Origin: Moraxella caviae
Lineage (GTDB): Bacteria; Pseudomonadota; Gammaproteobacteria; Pseudomonadales; Moraxellaceae
Reading direction: 5' to 3'
NCBI RefSeq assembly: GCF_002014985.1
Contig: NZ_MUXU01000040.1
Span: forward strand, 1 to 18,013
Length of the DNA stretch: 18,013 bases
Below the pieces are notes generated by a model that saw nothing but the letters and a program-made list of their open reading frames with translations, ran no database searches and had not been told where the DNA came from. Every line of letters starts with the position of its first letter. Positions within the stretch are counted from its first letter, which is position 1. Shown in pieces: positions 14,802-18,013 of the stretch. A program made the position numbers and the translations under genes.

Positions 14802-14970
14802 AGTGTGGCAAATTTGTGCTGGAATTTTGGCATGATTACTATAAATTACGATAAATTTAAAAAGCGTGATGAAATTGGCAAACGTGGCAAATTAAACAAA
14901 GATGATAAATCAGCCAAATATACATCGCTTGTACAATTCTCAAGCACAAATCCGCCATCATTTTCCCAGC

Positions 14971-14999
14971 TTGTGATTTGCCAAAAAACTTCTTATAAT
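14971..14999 (+). promoter_or_regulatory. mutY promoter
   Basis: TTGTGA (14971-14976, four of six) and a perfect TATAAT (14994-14999) are separated by exactly 17 bp. The predicted start near 15006 leaves a leader of almost 150 nt before mutY. Confidence 0.65.
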
Positions 15000-15102
15000 G
15001 CCTGCGCTTGGTAAGTGGCGAAATTTTACCGCTGGTCTTGCCAAGCGTTTTAAAACACCGCCACACTTCGCCGCCTTCACTTCGTTTTCGTAAGATTTTC
15101 GC

Positions 15103-15144
15103 AAAGTTTCGCAAAATTTTCAAAAAGTTTCGCCCAATTTTACC
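15103..15144 (+). repeat. 21-bp imperfect tandem repeat in mutY leader
   Basis: Two units begin AAAGTTTCGC at 15103 and 15124 and share 16 of 21 positions, including a downstream AATTTT. A third TTTTCGC lies just before (15096-15102). The array ends 9 nt before the mutY ATG, which lacks a Shine-Dalgarno, so the repeat occupies the ribosome-binding region. Confidence 0.5.
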
Positions 15145-15153
15145 GCCTTTATC

Positions 15154-16314
15154 ATGACAAATTCTGCCGATTTGCCCACGCCTTTTAACCAAGATACGCA
15201 CGCTATCAGACGCTTTACGCCTGCGGTGCTAAAGTGGTTTGCCAAGCATGGTCGCCACGATTTGCCATGGCAGCAGCTGCACAAAACCGACAAAGACATC
15301 TACGCTGTGTGGCTGTCTGAAATCATGCTGCAGCAAACGCAAGTTGCCACGGTGTTGGGTTATTTTGAGCGTTTTATGCAGGCATTTCCTACCGTGCAGG
15401 ATTTGGCGGTGGCGGACTGGGAAGCGGTGGCGAATCTATGGGCTGGACTTGGCTACTATGCGCGCGCCAGAAATCTGCACGCAGGCGCACAGCAGGTGGC
15501 GCAGTTTATCCGCACGCACGGAAAGTTTCCGCAAATGCCAGACGAATGGCAAGCCATCAAAGGCGTGGGACGCTCCACTGCTGGGGCGATTGTGGCAATG
15601 GGCGTGGGCGGTCGTGGCGTGATTTGCGATGGCAACGTCAAACGTGTGCTGACACGCTGGGCAGGCATTGATGGCGACATCACCAAATCCGCCACCGATA
15701 AGGCGCTGTGGCAACTTGCCGACACGCTCACGCCTGCACGCCAAAGCGGTGAATTTGCCCAAGCCATGATGGATTTGGGCGCAACCTTATGCACACGCAC
15801 ACGTCCAAAATGCGAAATCTGCCCCATCGCTGCCGACTGCATCGCCCATCGGCAAGGCAAGCAAGCTGCTTATCCTGTCAAAGCCAAAAAGAGCGTCAAA
15901 CCCACGCACCACAGCCAAGTGCTGCTCATCACGCATGGCGATTTGACGGATAACGACGCCAAAATCCTGTGGCTAAAACGCCCTGATGACGGCATTTGGG
16001 GCGGTCTGTGGTGTCCGCCGCTGCTGTCCATCACACGCCAAGATACCTTTAATGATGGCGTGATTGGCGAATGGCTGAGCGATAACTTGCACAGCGATTT
16101 ACAACGGCAAAATCCGCCACTTGCTGCCATCAAGCACACGCTGACGCATTTTCATTGGCAACTGTCCGCACGCCACATCGCTTTATCTGCCGACAAATTC
16201 ACCCAGCTAAAAACGCTGCTCGCAGACATTCACGCAGAACATCACTGGCAACCGCTGGTAAATACCCTTGCCAAACCTGCCGCCATGGATAAGCTGCTTA
16301 ATGCCATCGCCTAA
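15154..16314 (+). CDS. mutY: A/G-specific adenine glycosylase MutY
   Basis: Base-excision repair enzyme of 386 aa that removes adenine mispaired with 8-oxoguanine. The catalytic domain has Glu56 in WLSEIMLQQTQV, the helix-hairpin-helix IKGVGRSTAGAI (135-146) and catalytic Asp159 in CDGNVKRVLTR. The 4Fe-4S cluster cysteines are 213, 220, 223 and 229, with the exact Cx6Cx2Cx5C spacing. The C-terminal NUDIX-like domain that recognises 8-oxoguanine is present (WLKRPDDGIWGGLWCPP and IKHTLTHFHW). Length is slightly above the 350 aa of E. coli. No Shine-Dalgarno is seen before the ATG at 15154, though no better start exists ahead of the conserved region. The gene is alone, with its own promoter, and ends at a shared terminator. 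Confidence 0.95.
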   Translation: MTNSADLPTPFNQDTHAIRRFTPAVLKWFAKHGRHDLPWQQLHKTDKDIYAVWLSEIMLQQTQVATVLGYFERFMQAFPTVQDLAVADWEAVANLWAGLGYYARARNLHAGAQQVAQFIRTHGKFPQMPDEWQAIKGVGRSTAGAIVAMGVGGRGVICDGNVKRVLTRWAGIDGDITKSATDKALWQLADTLTPARQSGEFAQAMMDLGATLCTRTRPKCEICPIAADCIAHRQGKQAAYPVKAKKSVKPTHHSQVLLITHGDLTDNDAKILWLKRPDDGIWGGLWCPPLLSITRQDTFNDGVIGEWLSDNLHSDLQRQNPPLAAIKHTLTHFHWQLSARHIALSADKFTQLKTLLADIHAEHHWQPLVNTLAKPAAMDKLLNAIA

Positions 16315-16346
16315 CACTTTGCGATAAATTTGTGATAACCCACAAC

Positions 16347-16376
16347 AAAAAACCTTGCAAATCACGCAAGGTTTTA
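16347..16376. terminator. bidirectional terminator between mutY and ispA
   Basis: AAAACCTTGC (16349-16358) pairs perfectly with GCAAGGTTTT (16366-16375) across a 7-nt loop. T-runs exist in both directions: TTTT on plus, and six T residues on minus. It serves the convergent mutY and prenyl synthase genes. Confidence 0.87.
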
Positions 16377-16416
16377 AATTTACCGCCAATTTACCGTTAA
16401 AGTCAGCGATTAACCA

Positions 16417-17430
16417 TCATTTATCACGCCCTTTTAGCCACAATGCCAGCTGGTTTAGCAAATTTTCATCAGACGTTTTGGATAACTCAGACGGTTTAGA
16501 CGCTTGAAATGCCGCCACGCTCGCCATCGCTTTGGCGTACAGCTCATCGGCATACTGCTGCGCCTTTTGCACGCCCAAAAGTTTGACATAGGTAGATTTT
16601 TGTAATTTATCATCGCTACCAGCTGGCTTGCCAAGCGTGGCGGTGTCGCCCGTTGCGTCCAGCACGTCATCTTGCACCTGAAAAGCAAGCCCCAACTGCT
16701 TGGCGTATTCGGCAAATTGCGCAAGTTCGTTATCATCAAGCTGCGCACAAATACCACCCATCAGCACTGCCGCCTCAATCAGTGCGCCTGTCTTGTCGCT
16801 GTGAATGGCTTGCAGCTCATCTTGGCTAAGCGCACGCTGCTCGCCCATCACATCCAGCATTTGCCCTGCCACCATGCGTCTTGCCCTAGGCGCAAACACC
16901 GCCATCAAGCGTGCCGCCACTTGCTCATCGGCAGGCGCAAAATCAGGCAGCTTTGCCGTCAGCACTTCAAACGCCAGCGACTGCAGCACATCGCCCACCA
17001 AAAGCGCCACATTCTCGCCATACACCACATGGCAAGTCGGCTTGCCACGGCGCAGCTCGTCATCGTCCATGCACGGCAAATCATCATGCACCAAAGAATA
17101 GCCATGCACCAGCTCCACCGCAAGGCTGGCACGGCGCAGCATGGAAAGCGCCTGCTCATCGCACGCCTGCCCACACTTTGCCGAATTTGCCGTCAAAAAT
17201 GCCGCCGCCGCAAGCAGCGGTCTTGCTCGCTTGCCGCCATTTGCCATCGCATACACGCTCGCTTCACCCAAAGGCTCAGGCAAACGCACCGCAGCAAACA
17301 GCGTCTTAATATCCGCTTCTAATTGCGCTGCCACTGCTGCACGCATTTGCGCCAAATCGCCCTGCTTAAGCGCATTTTTGGCAAACTGATGCAGCGGCTG
17401 GGCAGAAAAATCAAAATCTTTTGTGGTCAT
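16417..17430 (-). CDS. ispA: Polyprenyl synthetase, farnesyl diphosphate synthase type
   Basis: Trans-isoprenyl diphosphate synthase of 337 aa, expected to make farnesyl diphosphate from IPP and DMAPP/GPP for quinone and undecaprenyl-phosphate synthesis. GGKRAR is at 65-70. The first Asp-rich motif is DDLPCMD (116-122) with RR at 127-128; the two extra residues between the aspartate pairs mark the bacterial short-chain (IspA) type. The second motif is QDDVLD (253-258), followed by GDTATLGKPAGSDDKLQKSTYVKLLG, also typical of IspA. The N-terminus is about 25-30 residues longer than E. coli IspA, so an internal start is possible, but AAGAG lies five nt before the ATG at 17430. xseB and dxs, its common neighbours, are not adjacent. 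Exact chain length is inferred. Confidence 0.9.
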   Translation of the reverse strand: MTTKDFDFSAQPLHQFAKNALKQGDLAQMRAAVAAQLEADIKTLFAAVRLPEPLGEASVYAMANGGKRARPLLAAAAFLTANSAKCGQACDEQALSMLRRASLAVELVHGYSLVHDDLPCMDDDELRRGKPTCHVVYGENVALLVGDVLQSLAFEVLTAKLPDFAPADEQVAARLMAVFAPRARRMVAGQMLDVMGEQRALSQDELQAIHSDKTGALIEAAVLMGGICAQLDDNELAQFAEYAKQLGLAFQVQDDVLDATGDTATLGKPAGSDDKLQKSTYVKLLGVQKAQQYADELYAKAMASVAAFQASKPSELSKTSDENLLNQLALWLKGRDK

Positions 17431-17469
17431 GCCAACTCTTTAAACAAATTTTTAAAACAAACAAAGGAA

Positions 17470-17498
17470 ATTTTACCGTTTGTGATGATTTTTGGCAA
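17470..17498 (-). promoter_or_regulatory. ispA promoter
   Basis: On the minus strand TTGCCA (17498-17493, five of six) and TAAAAT (17475-17470, five of six) are exactly 17 bp apart. The start near 17463 gives a leader of about 33 nt. The -35 is the same hexamer as in the atpI promoter. Confidence 0.7.
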
Positions 17499-17542
17499 AT
17501 TAAATTCATCGCAAACTTAATTTCACACCATTTAACATCGCA

Positions 17543-17567
17543 ATCGCCCAAAAATATTTTTGGCGAT
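17543..17567. repeat. bulged palindrome upstream of ispA and tRNA-Phe
   Basis: ATCGCC, one extra C (17549), then AAAAAT/ATTTTT and GGCGAT: a 24-bp perfect palindrome interrupted by a single unpaired C. It lies about 45 bp upstream of the ispA -35. It could be an operator or a hairpin. Confidence 0.55.
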
Positions 17568-17581
17568 GGGAAAACCACTCT

Positions 17582-17610
17582 AAAAATTGGTTAATTTTTA
17601 ATCAATTTTT
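17582..17610. repeat. AT-rich inverted repeat
   Basis: AAAAATTGGTTAA (17582-17594) pairs with TTAATCAATTTTT (17598-17610), 13 bp with one G.T pair and a TTT loop. It lies next to the bulged palindrome in the 312-bp gene-free stretch between ispA and tRNA-Phe, which is otherwise A/T runs and promoters. Confidence 0.5.
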
Positions 17611-17680
17611 GGAAATTTTGGTAAAAATGGCACTTTTTTGCAAATTTTTCGCATTTTTTTAAAATTTTTGCAAAAAACAC

Positions 17681-17708
17681 TTGCACAATTTTTAAAACGT
17701 GGTATTAT
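17681..17708 (+). promoter_or_regulatory. tRNA-Phe promoter
   Basis: TTGCAC (17681-17686), a 16-bp spacer, and TATTAT (17703-17708) preceded by TGG, an extended -10. The bases after the -10 (ACGCACCACG) are GC-rich, like the discriminators of stringently controlled stable RNA promoters. The start is expected near 17715, about 28 nt before the tRNA. Confidence 0.7.
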
Positions 17709-17742
17709 ACGCACCACGTTAAGCGATACAGCTTAGCACAAC

Positions 17743-17818
17743 GGCGCGGTAGCTCAGTCGGGAGAGCAACGGATTGAAAATCCGTGTGTCGGCAGTTCGA
17801 TCCTGCCCCACGCCACCA
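17743..17818 (+). tRNA. tRNA-Phe (GAA)
   Basis: A 76-nt cloverleaf with encoded CCA. D-stem GCTC/GAGC, anticodon stem ACGGA/TCCGT around TTGAAAA with anticodon GAA at 17776-17778, variable GTGTC, T-stem GGCAG/CTGCC with loop TTCGATC, discriminator A73. The acceptor arms are GGCGCGG and CCACGCC, which pair at six of seven positions; C5 faces A68. Everything else is canonical, including T8, the D-loop GG and TTC. It is a single tRNA with its own promoter and terminator. Confidence 0.95.
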
Positions 17819-17824
17819 TATTTC

Positions 17825-17862
17825 AAAACATCGCTGCTCTTTTTGGGTGGCGATGTTTTTTT
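17825..17862 (+). terminator. tRNA-Phe terminator
   Basis: AAAACATCGC (17825-17834) pairs with GCGATGTTTT (17850-17859), 10 bp with a 15-nt loop, followed by more T residues (seven in all). It begins 7 nt after the tRNA CCA end. Confidence 0.88.
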
Positions 17863-17901
17863 GCATTTTAAACTTTCACAGCCCAACTTTCATCATCATT
17901 A

Positions 17902-17988
17902 AAAAAACCGTAAGACTAAAAAACCGCAAGCACATCATAAAAGATTTGCTCGCGGTTTTGTTTTATGATTTTTATTTCACGGTTTTTT
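17902..17988. terminator. overlapping inverted repeats, probable bidirectional terminator
   Basis: The main stem is AAAACCGC (17920-17927) with GCGGTTTT (17952-17959), extended inward by AGC/GCT and ATC/GAT to a 6-nt loop. An outer pair AAAAAACCGT (17902-17911) / ACGGTTTTTT (17979-17988) encloses it. ATCATAAAA (17934-17942) can instead pair with TTTTATGAT (17961-17969), which excludes part of the main stem. T-runs occur in both directions, so it may end a gene entering from the right edge as well as back up the tRNA terminator. Confidence 0.6.
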
Positions 17989-18013
17989 ATTAAGGCTATT
18001 TTCAAAATCAGGT

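Larger units (their letters stand above)
14802..15153. other. AT-rich intergenic region before mutY
   Basis: Gene-free stretch between the divergent nuclease and mutY genes. A 59-aa frame from 14832 has no Shine-Dalgarno, resembles no family I know and runs through the mutY promoter, so I treat it as chance. The right part is the mutY leader with repeated TTTCGC motifs. Confidence 0.5.

Noticed and set aside
14805..15014. 69-codon plus-strand frame upstream of mutY
   Set aside because: It begins in the nuclease promoter, overlaps the mutY promoter, lacks a Shine-Dalgarno and has no family features.
16672..17322. 216-codon open frame antisense to ispA
   Set aside because: It is a His/Arg/Cys-rich translation of the opposite strand of a clear prenyl synthase gene, with no domain or ribosome-binding site.

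Overview
The window looks like chromosomal DNA of a gammaproteobacterium, most likely the family Moraxellaceae and probably Moraxella or a close relative. The reasons are AT-rich intergenic DNA around more GC-balanced genes, a MurD P-loop of the Pseudomonas/Moraxellaceae type (GSNAKST), and the families and neighbours present. The genus is inferred by eye, not from a search. Almost all genes are core functions. There is no phage, insertion sequence, integron or CRISPR array.

Left part (1-4807): the start of an F-type ATP synthase operon (atpI, minus strand, with a near-consensus promoter) lies beside a complete zinc-uptake locus. znuA (minus) is divergent from zur-znuC-znuB (plus), and the last three genes are joined by ATGA overlaps. 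The divergent control region has two half-matches to the gammaproteobacterial Zur box and a possible 23-codon leader ORF ahead of zur. A CpdA-type metallophosphoesterase follows.

Centre (4808-12655): a 491-bp AT-rich gap with a leader hairpin precedes dksA-gluQRS. Convergent to these is a minus-strand block, in transcription order murD, an OmpR-type response regulator, its histidine kinase, then ftsW. The two-component pair therefore sits between two peptidoglycan/division genes that are usually neighbours. A solitary PII protein gene is divergent from murD.

Right part (12656-18013): an array of intergenic hairpin repeats and a strong bidirectional terminator; an exported DUF2147-like protein with a long structured leader; an exported DRGH nuclease followed 24 bp later by a small acidic protein of unknown function, both apparently transcribed from an extended -10 promoter that would start the mRNA exactly at the nuclease ATG; mutY; an ispA-type prenyl synthase; and tRNA-Phe(GAA) with its promoter and terminator. 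The tRNA has an unexpected C5.A68 mismatch.

The best candidate for undescribed biology is the nuclease/acidic-protein pair with its leaderless-type promoter. The murD/ftsW-embedded two-component system, the histidine-rich Zur with its leader ORF, and the tRNA mismatch come next. I do not see a large novel system.
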